A stretch of DNA of 64,000 bases from Mycolicibacterium aubagnense (lineage in GTDB: Bacteria > Actinomycetota > Actinomycetes > Mycobacteriales > Mycobacteriaceae). The stretch is from contig NZ_AP022577.1 of the NCBI RefSeq assembly GCF_010730955.1, positions 4,898,001 to 4,962,000 of the forward strand, written 5' to 3'. Both the position numbers and the translations under genes were made by a program. The notes under the pieces are model-generated. The model did not search any database. It worked only from the letters and a program-made list of their open reading frames with translations, and had not been told where the DNA came from. Below are positions 30,911 to 40,767 of the stretch, one piece after another (position 1 is the stretch's first letter; each line of letters starts with the position of its first letter).

Positions 30911-31037
30911 CGCGAGCGTGCGTGTTTGTCCCCGACACGCCGTATTGCGCGGTCATTTTGCGCGCGCTGGCCGGCCGCGAATGTGCGCAGAATGTACGCC
31001 CAGCGCGGCGTGTTGCTCGCAGACGCGCACGCTCGCG
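30911..31037. repeat. Large nested intergenic palindrome
   Basis: Between acpS and the peptidase gene, a 12-bp perfect arm (CGCGAGCGTGCG, 30911-30922) is repeated inverted at 31026-31037. Inside it a second 8-bp pair lies at 30935-30942 (ACACGCCG) and 31006-31013. The spacing places these arms symmetrically, so the RNA or single strand could fold into a long cruciform. It resembles a dispersed REP/MITE-type mycobacterial intergenic repeat, or the leader of the peptidase gene. Confidence 0.5.
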
Positions 31038-31056
31038 AGCTATTAGCCTTGGGCGC

Positions 31057-32384
31057 ATGAGTGATCTCGTCGCCGCTGTCCGTGAGGTGCTGCCGTCGGT
31101 GCGTGCCGACCTGGAGGACCTGGTCCGCATCCAGTCGGTGTGGGCCGACCCGGCGCGGCACAACGAGGTCCACCGCAGCGCCGCGCTGACCGCAAAGCTG
31201 TTGTCCGAGGCAGGTTTCGGTGAGGTCCACATCGTCCAGGAGGGCGGCGCCCCGGCCGTGATCGCCCGTCATCCCGCTCCCGAGGGCGCCCCGACGGTGC
31301 TGCTGTACGCGCACCATGACGTGCAGCCTGAGGGCGATGTCGCGCAGTGGGAATCGGCTCCCTTCGAACCGACCGAGCGGGACGGCCGGCTCTATGGCCG
31401 CGGCAGCGCCGACGACAAGGCCGGTATCGCCGTGCACTTGGCGGCCATGCGGGCGCACGGCGGCAATCCGCCCGTCGGCGTGACGGTTTTCGTTGAGGGC
31501 GAAGAAGAATCGGGCTCGCCGTCCCTGGGCGCGCTCTTGAGCGCGCACAAGGATCTGCTGGCCGCCGACGTCATCGTGATCGCCGACTCGGACAACTGGA
31601 GCACCGAGATTCCGGCGCTGACGGTGTCGTTGCGGGGCCTGGCCGACTGCGTCGTCGAGGTGGCGACGCTGGACCACGGCCTGCACTCCGGGCTGTGGGG
31701 TGGCGTGGTGCCCGATGCGCTGAGTGCTCTCGTGCGGCTGTTGGCGACGTTGCACGATAACGACGGCAACGTCGCGGTCGAGGGCTCTACGAGGGCACCG
31801 CGGCCGACGTCGACCGGGGTCCGGAGTGGGTGGCGACCGAGACCGGCATGCTCGACGGCGTGCAGCAGATCGGTTCCGGCTCTGTGGTGCAACGACTTTG
31901 GGCCAAGCCGGCGATCACTGTCATCGGCATCGACACCACGTCGATCGCCAAGGCGTCGAACACGCTGATTCCGCGGGCGAGGGCCAAGGTCAGTATGCGG
32001 GTCGCGCCGGGCGGGAACGCGCTGGCACACCTGGCCGCCTTGACCCGGCATCTGGAGAGCCACGCTCCGTGGGGCGCGCGCGTCACCGTCACGCCCGGTG
32101 ACGTTGGCCAGCCGTACGCCATCGACGCCAGCGGCCCGGTGTACGACGCGGCCCGGTCGGCGTTCACACAAGCGTGGGGGACCGCGCCGGTGGACATGGG
32201 AATGGGTGGGTCGATCCCGTTCATCGCCGAGTTCGCCGAGACATTCCCCGACGCAACGATTCTGGTGACCGGCGTCGAGGACCCCGGCACGCAGGCGCAC
32301 AGCGTCAACGAGAGCTTGCACCTCGGCGTGCTGGAGAAGGCCGCAATCTCTGAGGCGCTGCTCTTGGACGCGCTTGCGCGCTAG
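31057..32384 (+). CDS. M20-family metallopeptidase (Rv2522c-like), frameshifted
   Basis: Di-zinc peptidase/deacylase. Zinc and catalytic residues are visible: LLYAHHDVQP, GRGSADDKAG, EGEEESGSPSL, LDHGLHSG (dimer loop) and the C-terminal GTQAHSVNESLHL. The frame breaks at about 31785: GAGGGCTCTACGAG should read GAGGGC-CTCTACGAG, which restores VEGLYEGT and joins the two halves. A single lost C is the simplest cause. Corrected length is about 442 residues. It sits after acpS as in M. tuberculosis. The ATG at 31057 follows the nested palindrome. Confidence 0.85.
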
Positions 32385-32620
32385 GACGTTATTGCAGTGC
32401 AGGTGTGGCAGCCGTCGTCGCACCTGCGTCGCCTGCCGACCCGAATGTGCGCGGGGACCATGGATCCGCCGAGATCCGCTGGCTGTGTGCACATCCGATG
32501 CGAGTCTCGCTGTGCCATGTTCGATCTGGACTCGTCATCATCGGATGACAATGTCACGATTTGCGACAGGTCTGGCTCGAAGATGTCGAGGTGAGGGGCT
32601 GCGCGACGCTGATCAGTCGG

Positions 32621-33886
32621 TCAGAAGGACTCGGGATCGCGCTGAACCGACTCCGGAACCGGGTGCTGGTAGAGCCGAGAAGCGTTCTCCCAGGTGATCT
32701 TTCGGATCACGTCGGCGGGCAGACTGCCGATCTCGTCGTGGATGGTCGCCTGGGTGTGCGGCCAGGTCGAATCGCAGTGCGGGTAGTCGGCCTCGAGCAT
32801 GATGTTGTCGACACCGATGCGGTCACGCTGCACGAACGACGACTGGTCCTCCACGGCGCAGAACCAGAAGTTGCGGGTGAAAACCTCGGCCGGAGTGAGC
32901 TTCTCGCCCAGCCGGTCCCAGGTGCCGTACATCGAGTGATAGCTGAGCATGTGGTCCAGCCGGTCCAGCAGTCCGGCGACCCAGCCGATACCGCCCTCGG
33001 ATAGACAGATCTTGAGGTCTGGAAACCGGCTGGGCAGACCGGAATACAGCCAATCCACCGCCGCTGAGATCGCGTAGGCGAAGAACAGCACGCCCTGCAC
33101 GTCCGGCGGCGCATCAGGGTGGTGGACGGGGAGGAGCCCGACGACCCGATGTGCAGGTTGACGACCGTGCCGGTCTCGGCGCACGCCGCCATCATCGGAT
33201 CCCAGTACCCCGAGTGGATGGTCGGCAGTCCCAGCATCGCCGGGTTCTCGCTGAAAGTCATGGCGTGGAAACCACGTTCGGCGTTCTCGTAGATCATCTT
33301 GGCGCCCACTTCGGGGTCCAGCAGCCACGGCAGCTGGCGGGGATGATTCGGTCCGGGTACGAGCCGGCCCAGACGTCGAAGTGCCAGTCGTTCCAGGCCC
33401 GCACCGAGGCCATCGCCAGGTCGCGGTCGGTGGTGACCTGCTGCAGTCGCTGGCCGGCGAACCCGGGCAGGAACGACGGGAAGTTCAGCGAGGCGTACAC
33501 CCGTTGAGGTCCATGTCCCGGACGCGTTCATGGATATCCCAAGCACCCCGGCGCATCTCGTCGAACCGGACCGGTTCGAAGCCGTATTCGGACACCGGCC
33601 GGCCGACCACCGCGTTGAACCCGACGTTGGGCAGTTCTTTGCCGTCGTAGACCCAAGTCTGGCCGCCGTTGTCGGTGTCGACCACGCGTGGCGCCCGGTC
33701 GGCGAACTTGCTCGGCAGTCGTCCGGTGAAGGTGTCAGGAGGTTCGACGATGTGGTCGTCCACCGAGATCACGGTGTACCGGCGCGGGGCGCGCGGCGGG
33801 TCGGGCAGCAGCGTGACGGTGCGGTCCGCACCCGTCTTGGCGACGGTGAAGTCGAGGTTCGCGGCCAGCTCGTCGATGGATTCCAT
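32621..33886 (-). CDS. Amidohydrolase-2 family metal-dependent hydrolase, three frameshifts
   Basis: The N-terminus has YTVISVDDHIVEPPDTF, the metal motif of mycobacterial amidohydrolases. The middle has MTFSENPAMLGLPTIHSGYW and VNLHIGSSG, and the C-terminal part LEADYPHCDSTWPHT has the final Asp. The gene is broken three times, each explained by one lost base in a G/C run (33500-33502, 33339-33342, 33128-33131). Restoring them gives DLNGVYASLNFP, RIIPRQLPWLLDP and SSPVHHPDAPP, with a continuous product of about 420 residues. It is the last gene of the GntR-linked operon, 15 bp after the aldolase. The substrate is unknown; decarboxylation of an aromatic acid is possible. Confidence 0.78.
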
Positions 33887-33901
33887 GTCGTAACAACGCC
33901 T

Positions 33902-34677
33902 TTACTGCAGAACGGACGGATCGGATTTGATGGTCATGCGGGCCGCGCCGGCCCAGTACACGTCGGCCGCGCGCTCGATCAGGGAGGCCTTCATACCGAC
34001 CATGTCGGACCATTTCATCTCGGCCGGCTTCAGGTTGGTCAGCAACACGTCGTAGGCCAGCTTGCAGACCCGCTCGATGGAGGCGGCCCGGTACACCGCC
34101 TCGGCCAGGTTGCGGCCGGTGGCGATGACCCCGTGGTTGGCCAGGATGGTCAGGTTCGCGGTTCCGATTCGGGCGGCCAATTCTGCTGCACGCGAGCGAC
34201 TGTCGACCTCACCGTCATACTCGTCGACCAGGCAGAGGTCGTCGAGGAACAGCGATCCGGTCTGGTGTACCAGCTCGGGTAGCCGGCCCAACGCGGCGAG
34301 CACGCAGACGTAGTACGGGTGGTTGTGGATCACCACGCGCGCATCCGGGCGGACGCGGTGCAGCTCGGTGTGGATGTGGATGGCCGGGGTGACGTCCCAG
34401 CGGCCCCGCTGCACGCGAGCGTTCTCGTCGACCACACAGATGTCGGAGGCCGTGACCTCCTGCCACCACAGGCCCCATGGGTTGACGTACATCTCGGCCC
34501 GGCCGTCGGGCTGCCAGGTGATGTGCCCGGCCAGGTTCTCCGCGAACCCGATGCTCGCAAGGTGGCGGAAGGCGACGGCCATGGCCTGTTCGTCGGTGAG
34601 GTCGACGCCGATCGGTGGCGTCACCGAGGGTGCCCAGACCTCCAGTCCGCCGCGGCGCGGTTTTCAGCTGCGGTCAT
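33902..34677 (-). CDS. Class II aldolase/adducin family protein
   Basis: Zn-dependent aldolase-type fold of about 255 residues. Metal and catalytic features are VVIHNHPYYVCV and LANHGVIATG; the start of the domain is RHLASIGFAENLAGHITW. The family includes fuculose aldolases and 3,4-dihydroxyphthalate decarboxylases, and the latter role would suit a catabolic operon. Directly readable sequence starts at GTG 34624. A better start is ATG 34677, which has a GGAGAC RBS and overlaps the synthetase stop. One lost G near 34648-34652 would join MTAAENRAAA to GLEVWAPS. I favour that start. Confidence 0.78.
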
Positions 34678-36261
34678 GTCCGTCTCCCATCCGGGCTCGA
34701 ATGTCTTCGCGCAGTCGGCCTTTGGCGACCTTGCCACCCGAGGAACGGGGCAACTCATCGACGACGATCAACCGTTCGGGCAGCAGTTCTTTCGACACGT
34801 CCAACGCCAGAAGGTGCGTGCACAGCTCGCCGAGCTCCAGCGCCGCCGCGTCGATCAATTCGACGTAGACGCAGACCTTTTCACCGAATACCGGATCAGG
34901 CATGGCCACCGCGGCGGCAAGGCCGACCGCCGGATGCATCATGACGACGTCCTCGACCTGCGCAGCGCTGATGTTCTTGCCGCCGCGCACGATGAAGTCG
35001 GACGTGCGGCCCGTCACACTCAGATAGCCGTCGGCGTCGATCTCGCAGATGTCGCCCATCCGCATCCAGCCGTCGGCGGTGAACAGCTTGTCGTGGTCGG
35101 TGCCACCCAGGTAGCCGAGACTCGTTGCCGGGCCGCGGCAGGCGGGCTGTCCCCGGCCGGTGTCGGTGACGTCGGTGTCGCCGTCGAACAGGCGCACTTG
35201 CATGTCGGCGACGATCCGACCTCCGGTGCGCAGCCGGTGCTCCAGGGAATCGTGCACCGTGGTGCCGCTGAGCAGGCCGGTCTCGTTGGAACCGTAGAAC
35301 TGTAGAATCGTTGCGCCGGTGAGCTTTTCGAAATCGTGCGCGGGCCGGTAGGGCAGGGCTTCGCCACCGGTGAACACCACCCGTAGTGAGCTCAGGTCGT
35401 ACTCGCGGGCGACCGGGTCCGCCATGATCATGGTCAGTTGAGTACTGACACAACACAACACGGTGACCTTGTGCCGCTCGATGGCCGCGCACGCCGCCGC
35501 CACGGTGAAGCGGTCCAACAGCACGGCGGTGGAGCCCAACAGGATCGGGGTGATGTGGGTGGTCCACAGCCCGAAACCGAACGGGGTCGGGATGACGGGA
35601 AGGAACACGTCGTCAGAAGCGAGCAGTCCGTTGGCGACGGCCTGCTGGTGGAAGTAATACCAACGGTTCTGCGTATGCACGACGCATTTGGGCAGCCCGG
35701 TGGTCCCCGACGTCGAGTTGATGAGGAAGACGTCGTCGGGACCGAGCCGCGCATCGGGGCTCAGGTCGGCGGCGTCGGTACCCAGGGAGAGGTCGTCCAG
35801 CGTCAGGACCGGGCAGCCGATGGCAGTGGCCACGGTCTGGGCCTGATCCTGGCGCGGGGGATCGGTGAGCAGCAGCTGTGGTTGCGCGCCCTGCAGAATC
35901 GCCGTCACCTCGCGGATTCCCGCACGTGCGCCGACGCCGACCACCACCGCGCCGCACCGCTCGATCGCGACGAACAGCACGTGGATTGCCGTGGTGTCGC
36001 CGTGCCACACCGCGATCCGGTACCCGGGCGAACGTCCATGACCGCCAGCTCGCCGGCCAAAGCGGTTGCGGCGGAATCGAATTCACGCCAGGTCAGCGAC
36101 CGGTTCGGATGGTCCACATATGCGGTGCGGTCGGGGGTGTGAATCGCGTTGGCGCGGACGGCATCCGAGATCGTGGCGGCGGTCCACCAGCCGTTGGCGT
36201 AGAAGCGCGCCACGTCCTCGGCGGTGAATGCGGGCGATCTCGTGACTCCCGCGGTTTCCAT
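34664..36261 (-). CDS. AMP-dependent acyl-CoA synthetase, frameshifted
   Basis: ANL-superfamily ligase that would adenylate a carboxylic acid and form its CoA thioester. It shows the P-loop LINSTSGTTGLPK, FYGSNETG, GDICEIDADGYLSVTGR, RGGKNISAA and the C-terminal catalytic Lys region SSGGKVAKGRL. Two frames must be joined at about 36023-36028, where GGG or CCC appears one base short; this gives DVRPGYRIAVWHGD. Start taken as ATG 36261 (METAG); ATG 36285 is an alternative. Corrected length is about 532 residues. Downstream genes suggest that an aromatic or other ring acid is activated. Confidence 0.85.
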
Positions 36262-36283
36262 GGTCGTCGCCTTTGCCGGCCAC

Positions 36284-36304
36284 ATTTTCAAATCATATGA
36301 AAAT
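36284..36304. promoter_or_regulatory. AT-rich inverted repeat, probable GntR operator
   Basis: ATTTTCA (36284-36290) and TGAAAAT (36298-36304) form a perfect 7-bp inverted repeat with a 7-base spacer. It lies in the 65-bp gap between the GntR gene and the synthetase start, in an otherwise GC-rich region. Position and symmetry suit binding by the adjacent FadR-type regulator. Confidence 0.6.
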
Positions 36305-36326
36305 AAGGGTGTGCGTTGTCAAGGAT

Positions 36327-37097
36327 TCACGAAGATCGGGTGCGCGTGCGCACCATGGCGGGGTCGACCACCCCGGCCGACCCCGGGTAGTGCTGGGCGC
36401 CGAGGAGGTGCGTGGCAGCCAATTCACGTGCCCGTTCAGCCTCACCGGCCTCGATGGCGTCGATCAGCGTGCGGTGCTCATCCAGCGCAGCCCGGCGCTC
36501 GTCGACGGGGATGCTGCCGTGGTCGGTGAACTGCCGCGACCAGCTCAGCTCGTGCGACGACCAGAGCGCCTCTAGTGCCCCGGCGAGGATGATCATCGTT
36601 TCGTTGCCGCAGTGCTGCACCAGCGCCTCGTGGAACCGCCGACTGGCGGAAGTCGCCAGAACGAGATCTTCGACAGATGCCACCGACTCGGCGTGAAGCT
36701 GCCGAAGTATCGGCACCACGGCGGTCTTGCGGTCAGTGCGCCCGGCGCACAGTGCCGCGCAGGCCGGTTCCACCTGCTGCAGGGCGGCGCCGACGTCGCC
36801 CAGGCTCACCTGGTTCGCGCCGAGCACCAAGCCCATCGTGTACGCCACATTGCTCGCACTGGGACGGTGGACCACCGATCCGCCAAGCTTGCCGCGCCGG
36901 ACGCTGAGCAGTCCTTCGGCATCCAGGATGCGGATGGCCTCGCGCAGCGACGGCTTGCTGATCGGAAACTGGACCAGCAGCTCGTCTTCTGTGGGTAGCA
37001 CGCTGCCGTCGGCGAGATCGCCGCTGAGGATGCGCCGGCGCAACTCGTCGGCCACCTGTTCGGCGAGGCGGCGAAAACGGACGTCAGGCGCGGCCAC
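36327..37097 (-). CDS. FadR-subfamily GntR transcriptional regulator
   Basis: 256 residues. N-terminal winged HTH (about 8-75: LAEQVADELRRRILSGDLADG through GLLSVRRGKLGGSVV) followed by an all-helical FCD ligand domain (RRFHEALVQHCGN with its metal-site His). It is upstream of and co-directional with the synthetase-aldolase-amidohydrolase genes and most likely controls them in response to a carboxylate or CoA ester. Confidence 0.88.
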   Translation of the reverse strand: MAAPDVRFRRLAEQVADELRRRILSGDLADGSVLPTEDELLVQFPISKPSLREAIRILDAEGLLSVRRGKLGGSVVHRPSASNVAYTMGLVLGANQVSLGDVGAALQQVEPACAALCAGRTDRKTAVVPILRQLHAESVASVEDLVLATSASRRFHEALVQHCGNETMIILAGALEALWSSHELSWSRQFTDHGSIPVDERRAALDEHRTLIDAIEAGEAERARELAATHLLGAQHYPGSAGVVDPAMVRTRTRSS

Positions 37098-37165
37098 GGG
37101 TCGAGTGTGCCAGAGCGGGGCGCCACGGTGACCGAAGTCGGCACCCGACCGGTCCGGTGTGGCCC

Positions 37166-37189
37166 GGGGGTACGAAACGTCGTACCCCC
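37166..37189 (-). terminator. Hairpin after the small acidic protein gene
   Basis: A perfect 10-bp stem GGGGGTACGA / TCGTACCCCC with an AACG loop starts 14 bp beyond the stop of the gene ending at 37203. There is no U-tract, as is common for mycobacterial terminators. Confidence 0.55.
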
Positions 37190-37202
37190 AGGCGCCGGCG
37201 TT

Positions 37203-37445
37203 CTACTCGTCGTCGTCCTCGTCCTCGTCGTCTTCGTCCTCATCGAAGTCCAGATCGAGCGGGTCTTCACTGTGGGGGTCCACGGAGTACTGCTGCCAGT
37301 AGGACGGGCTGAAGTAGATGGTGTCTGAATGGTCGGCGTCGTCGCCGATCTGGACCCAAAGAATCTGGTCCTTCTCGCCATAGCTCAGCGCCTGGGGGTA
37401 GCGAATGCTGCTGTCGACAGTGCGGATGTGGATGTTGTGCGTCAC
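37203..37445 (-). CDS. Small protein with a highly acidic C-terminal tail
   Basis: From GTG 37445 the product has 80 residues; longer readings begin in non-conserved sequence. The N-terminal part (THNIHIRTVDSSIRYPQAL) looks like a compact beta-domain. The last 15 residues are almost all Asp/Glu (FDEDEDDEDEDDDE), which suggests binding to a basic protein or metal, or DNA mimicry. I do not recognise the family. It is flanked by a downstream hairpin and upstream bcp, and appears monocistronic. Confidence 0.6.
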   Translation of the reverse strand: MTHNIHIRTVDSSIRYPQALSYGEKDQILWVQIGDDADHSDTIYFSPSYWQQYSVDPHSEDPLDLDFDEDEDDEDEDDDE

Positions 37446-37560
37446 GCCAAAAGTCTTGCACCTGAACGTATCTGCGGCTGTTTGCGGAACACTGATAAAC
37501 ACAACGATTGGCCGAATGGCCACGCAGCTGTCACGCGTGGTTGGGCCGGTCGCCACACCG

Positions 37561-37590
37561 TTCCTGGCTCAGGGCTCGCCGAGCCAGGAA
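37561..37590 (-). terminator. Hairpin terminator after bcp
   Basis: TTCCTGGCTC (37561-37570) and GAGCCAGGAA (37581-37590) form a perfect 10-bp stem with a 10-base loop, 20 bp beyond the bcp stop. No U-tract follows. Confidence 0.6.
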
Positions 37591-37609
37591 CCGGCGACGA
37601 CGCGGGTGG

Positions 37610-38107
37610 TCAGACGGACAGGTCCCGGCGCAGCTTCGCCACGTGGCCCGTCGCCTTGACGTTGTACTGCGCGACCTCGACGTTGCCCTTCTCGTCGATG
37701 AGGAACGTCGACCGGATGACGCCCTGCACGGTCTTGCCGTACATCGTCTTCTCGCCGAACGCGCCGTAGGCGCTCAGCACCTTGCGCTCGGGGTCGGACA
37801 GCAGCAGGAAGGTCAATCCTTCGTTGTCGCGGAACTTGGCGAGCTTCTCCGGCTTGTCGGGGGAGATGCCGATGACATCGAGTCCGGCCTCGTTGAGTTC
37901 GGCCAGGCTGTCGCGGAAATCGCAGGCCTGCTTGGTGCAGCCCGGTGTCGAGGCCGCGGGATAGAAGTAGACGATGACCTTGCGGCCCTTGTAGTCCGAC
38001 AGCTTCACCGTGTTTCCGTCGGCGTCGGGCAGGCTGAATGCGGGGGCTTTGGCGCCCACTTCGAGTCGCGGTGTCGGTGCCACCGGGGTGTCCCTTCTGT
38101 CGGCCAA
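37610..38107 (-). CDS. bcp: Thiol peroxidase, bacterioferritin comigratory protein (PrxQ)
   Basis: 165-residue peroxiredoxin reducing H2O2 and lipid hydroperoxides with thioredoxin. The active-site motif PAASTPGCTKQACDFRD holds the peroxidatic Cys57 and resolving Cys62 five residues apart, typical of alpha-type PrxQ; FYP at 48-50 precedes it. Its place between the Rv2522c-like and DUF3618 genes matches M. tuberculosis Rv2521. It is divergent from the DUF3618 gene. Confidence 0.93.
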   Translation of the reverse strand: MADRRDTPVAPTPRLEVGAKAPAFSLPDADGNTVKLSDYKGRKVIVYFYPAASTPGCTKQACDFRDSLAELNEAGLDVIGISPDKPEKLAKFRDNEGLTFLLLSDPERKVLSAYGAFGEKTMYGKTVQGVIRSTFLIDEKGNVEVAQYNVKATGHVAKLRRDLSV

Positions 38108-38174
38108 GCGTTGCTGTTACGGCAAGCTGCTCTAGGGTAGAGCGCCAAGGAGCAACGCGAGCTGGAGGGCTGAA

Positions 38175-38397
38175 GTGGCTGACCGGAATCCTGACGAGAT
38201 CAAGCAGGAAATCGATCGTGCACGCGATCAGTTGGCGTTGACGGTTGACGCCCTCGCGGAGCGGGCAAATCCCCAGCGGCTGGCGGACGACGTAAAGGCC
38301 AAGGCCATTGCGATCGTCTCCGCCGGCGGTGATCGCGTCGTTCGCCGGGCTCGGCGTTGTCGTACTGGTGGTGGTTATCCGCAAGATCCGCGGATAA
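38175..38397 (+). CDS. DUF3618 small membrane protein (Rv2520c-like), frameshifted
   Basis: Starts at GTG 38175: ADRNPDEIKQEIDRARDQLA is the DUF3618 signature, an amphipathic helix followed by one membrane helix. The direct reading goes astray after AKAIAIVS. One frame over, the sequence VIASFAGLGVVVLVVVIRK is an evident transmembrane helix ending at TAA 38397. A shift near 38318-38325 (one base gained or two lost) therefore splits it. Function unknown; corrected length about 74 residues. Confidence 0.72.
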
Positions 38398-38969
38398 CCC
38401 GACCTTTGTAGTTCCCTCGACGCGGCGTCAGCCAGCCTGGCAGCCAGCTGCGGGGAGGATTCGCGACCCGGCCCAGCCGGGTGCAGTTATGGACGATGAC
38501 CAGGGTGTCGTCGGCTGCTGTCACAACGTCGGTGCTGGGCGCTGCGTAGGCGGCACTGGCGATGGGTGTCATCAGCTAACTCCCTCCAGGCGTCGTCACT
38601 TATATTTCTACACCATCGTGCACGCTTTCAGCTAACGCTATTTTTGCGTGGCGCATCACAAAATGGCAGGTCCATCAGATTTTTCGCGATACTTGGACGT
38701 GGGCCGCTATTGACGGCGCTGACGGTATGTCGGGACGCGGCGCGGCAATGCTGGCAACGGTGGCGCGACGGACTGGTCGAATCCCGCACCGATTTCCGGC
38801 TGGTGGACCCGACGGGCCTCTCGGGGTGTGACGTTGGCTACAGCGCGGTACGGTTGCGTGGTGGTCGCGGGTCTCGACCCAGTGCTCTTACCCGCAGTGA
38901 CGACGTTGAAAACGGCGCTGACCATACGATTTCACCCTGCAGCCATCGGGCTGTTAATGTCTCTCTCGC
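38398..38969. other. 572-bp stretch before tRNA-Lys, no convincing gene
   Basis: Short ORFs exist on both strands (for example 38375-38572 minus), but none has an RBS, family features or good composition. Between 38580 and 38680 the DNA is unusually AT-rich. The stretch probably holds the tRNA promoter, but I could not place -35/-10 boxes with confidence. Confidence 0.45.
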
Positions 38970-39042
<73 letters not shown>

Positions 39043-39054
39043 CTTCAGACAGGG

Positions 39055-39078
39055 TGCCCCCTCCTTCGGGAGGGGGCA
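39055..39078 (+). terminator. UUCG-tetraloop hairpin after tRNA-Lys
   Basis: A 10-bp perfect stem TGCCCCCTCC / GGAGGGGGCA closed by TTCG lies 12 bp after the tRNA and before the convergent integrase stop (39087). It can stop transcription in both directions. Confidence 0.8.
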
Positions 39079-39086
39079 TTCATCGT

Positions 39087-40249
39087 TTATTCATCGTTTA
39101 TTGCGCGGTCCATGAGGTCTGCGACAGTCCTGTGCACCCTGCCTCGTGCCATGTAGCGATCCTGTGTCATCGACACTTTCGCGTGGCCCAGATGGTCCGC
39201 GCCGACTCGCGCGGATAGCCCTTCCTCGTCGATGAGGGTCGCGAGCGTCTTGCGGAAACTGTGGGTGGTAACTCCCGGCACGCAGAGATTCTCGCGGACC
39301 TCTCGCCACTGCCGGTTGAAGTTCTTGGTGTCGCGCCATGTTCCGGCCGACGACGAGAAGATCATCTCCTGCTCTCCGAGCCAGCCCAGCTTCCGGCGTG
39401 CGGCGAGCATGTCTCGGGCGAATTTGGTAGGGCTATCTCCCGCGTACCCGCTTCGGACTTGGTGACATCCACGCGGCGCAGGCCCTTGCCTTTCTCTCGC
39501 AGAACTTTGCCGGTGATCGCTATGGTGCCGGTCGCCACGTCGTAGTCGGTCCAGCGCAGGGCTAACAGCTCGGATTCGCGCAGGCCGGTGGCGATGAACA
39601 TGATGATGGGATCGGTCAGGTCCTTCTTGCGGCATGCAGGCGACTCCAGCAGCTTCACCCACAGAGCGTGAAGCTGATCGCGGTCGAGGGCGTTGGCTCC
39701 CTTGGGTTTCGCGGGGATAGCGATAGGGCGGACGTCACGCACGGGATTGGTCGACAGCACTGTGGCCATCACGGCCAGATCGAGTCCGCCCTTGAGGATC
39801 GTCCTGGCCTGCTTAGCTTTCGCGGCCCCGCTGCCATCTCGGAACTTCCGCAGCGCGGCGTCCAGTCGTGCCGGGGTTGCTTCGGCGACCATCACCCCGC
39901 CCATCACCTTCTTCAGGCCGCCCAGCGCTGACCTGTACGTCTCGATGGTGTTTGGAGACTTCCCGTCGGCCTCCAGGCGATTGATGTGCTCCTCGCATAG
40001 GACTACGACTTTGGTTGCGGGCGTAATCTCGCCGCCGACTCCGGGTGCACGGCGCGCGGCCAGGTACTCGGCAAGGGCCTCCTCGGCGAGCCGACCGTGT
40101 CGGTCTCCTGTCGGCCCGTACCGCTGGACGATGCGCGTCATGCCGTCGGCGTCGCGGTATCGGCATTTCGCCATCCAGCGGCCATCTGGGAGGGCTGAGC
40201 GGGTGATCCGCCCGTGCGTGCCGATCCGTAGCGGCGGCCTACCTGCCAT
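39087..40249 (-). CDS. Tyrosine site-specific integrase, frameshifted
   Basis: Phage-type integrase acting at the adjacent tRNA-Lys. The N-terminal arm-binding domain (from MAGRPPLRIGTHG), the core-binding SAM-like domain (TIETYRSALGGLKKVMGG) and the catalytic domain are visible. Catalytic features are Arg in TGLRESELLALRW, HSFRKT, HLGH and the nucleophile Tyr in TQDRYM. The frame breaks at about 39423-39425: AAATTC should be AAAATTC, giving IALPKFARDML. This looks like one lost A. ATG 40249 was chosen because AGGTG precedes it at RBS distance. Corrected length about 387 residues. Confidence 0.88.
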
Positions 40250-40306
40250 CAATTTCACCTCGCTCCGCCGCTCGGATCTGCGGCGTCTCATTGTCGCGCT
40301 AGGCAC

Positions 40307-40466
40307 TGACGTTCGTGGAGCCCCTACAGCCGTTCTAACTGCTGTAGCAAAACTATAGATCCACTAGGCCGTTGCTATACAGAAACTATACGTGCAGGTC
40401 AGAGGTTTATTTCGGAGGGTGTTCCTGTATGGTGAAGTCTATCGGCAAACGTTGGAGGTTGCTCAT
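40307..40466. promoter_or_regulatory. int-xis divergent control region with repeats
   Basis: Between the divergent integrase and excisionase genes are an inverted repeat CTACAGC / GCTGTAG (40324-40330, 40341-40347), and repeated AACTATA motifs near 40350 and 40385 with GCTATAC between them. These are plausible binding sites for the excisionase or integrase arms and an AT-rich promoter. A GGAGG RBS (about 40454) precedes the xis ATG. Confidence 0.55.
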
Positions 40467-40681
40467 ATGTCAGAGTTTGAACCTGGGAATGTATGGCTAT
40501 CGCGGGAGGACGTTGCTCGCCGTCAAGGAATCCCAGTCGCGACGCTTGCCCAGTGGGCATGTCAGGAAAAGGTCCCCGGTATGCCCGCTTCGGCAGGTAT
40601 GCCCGGTACCGGTTGGCTGACGTAATCGCTTGGGAAAACGAACAATTCGGAGACCGGGGCCACGGCCATGATGCCGCCTAA
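40467..40681 (+). CDS. Excisionase-like HTH protein (Xis), frameshifted
   Basis: Small MerR/excisionase-type winged helix: VWLSREDVARRQGIPVATLAQW, then after correction GPRYARFGRYARYRLADVIAWE. The frame is lost at the AAAA run 40567-40570; a fifth A joins ACQEK to GPRYARFG. Corrected length about 71 residues. Next to and divergent from the integrase, it probably directs excision and represses int. Confidence 0.72.
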
Positions 40682-40767
40682 ATAGCTCACCGCCAGAACT
40701 CACGGGACTGCCGACCGGCATTTCCGGCGATCAACTGCACCCAAATTCGGAAAAGGCTGGAAACTAC

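Noticed and set aside
32385..32620. GCAGGTG / CACCTGC repeat after the M20 gene as a terminator
   Set aside because: Only 7-bp arms with a long loop and no T-run; too weak to list as a feature.
38375..38572. Minus-strand 65-codon frame beyond the DUF3618 gene
   Set aside because: No RBS, overlaps the DUF3618 3' end, and no recognisable features.
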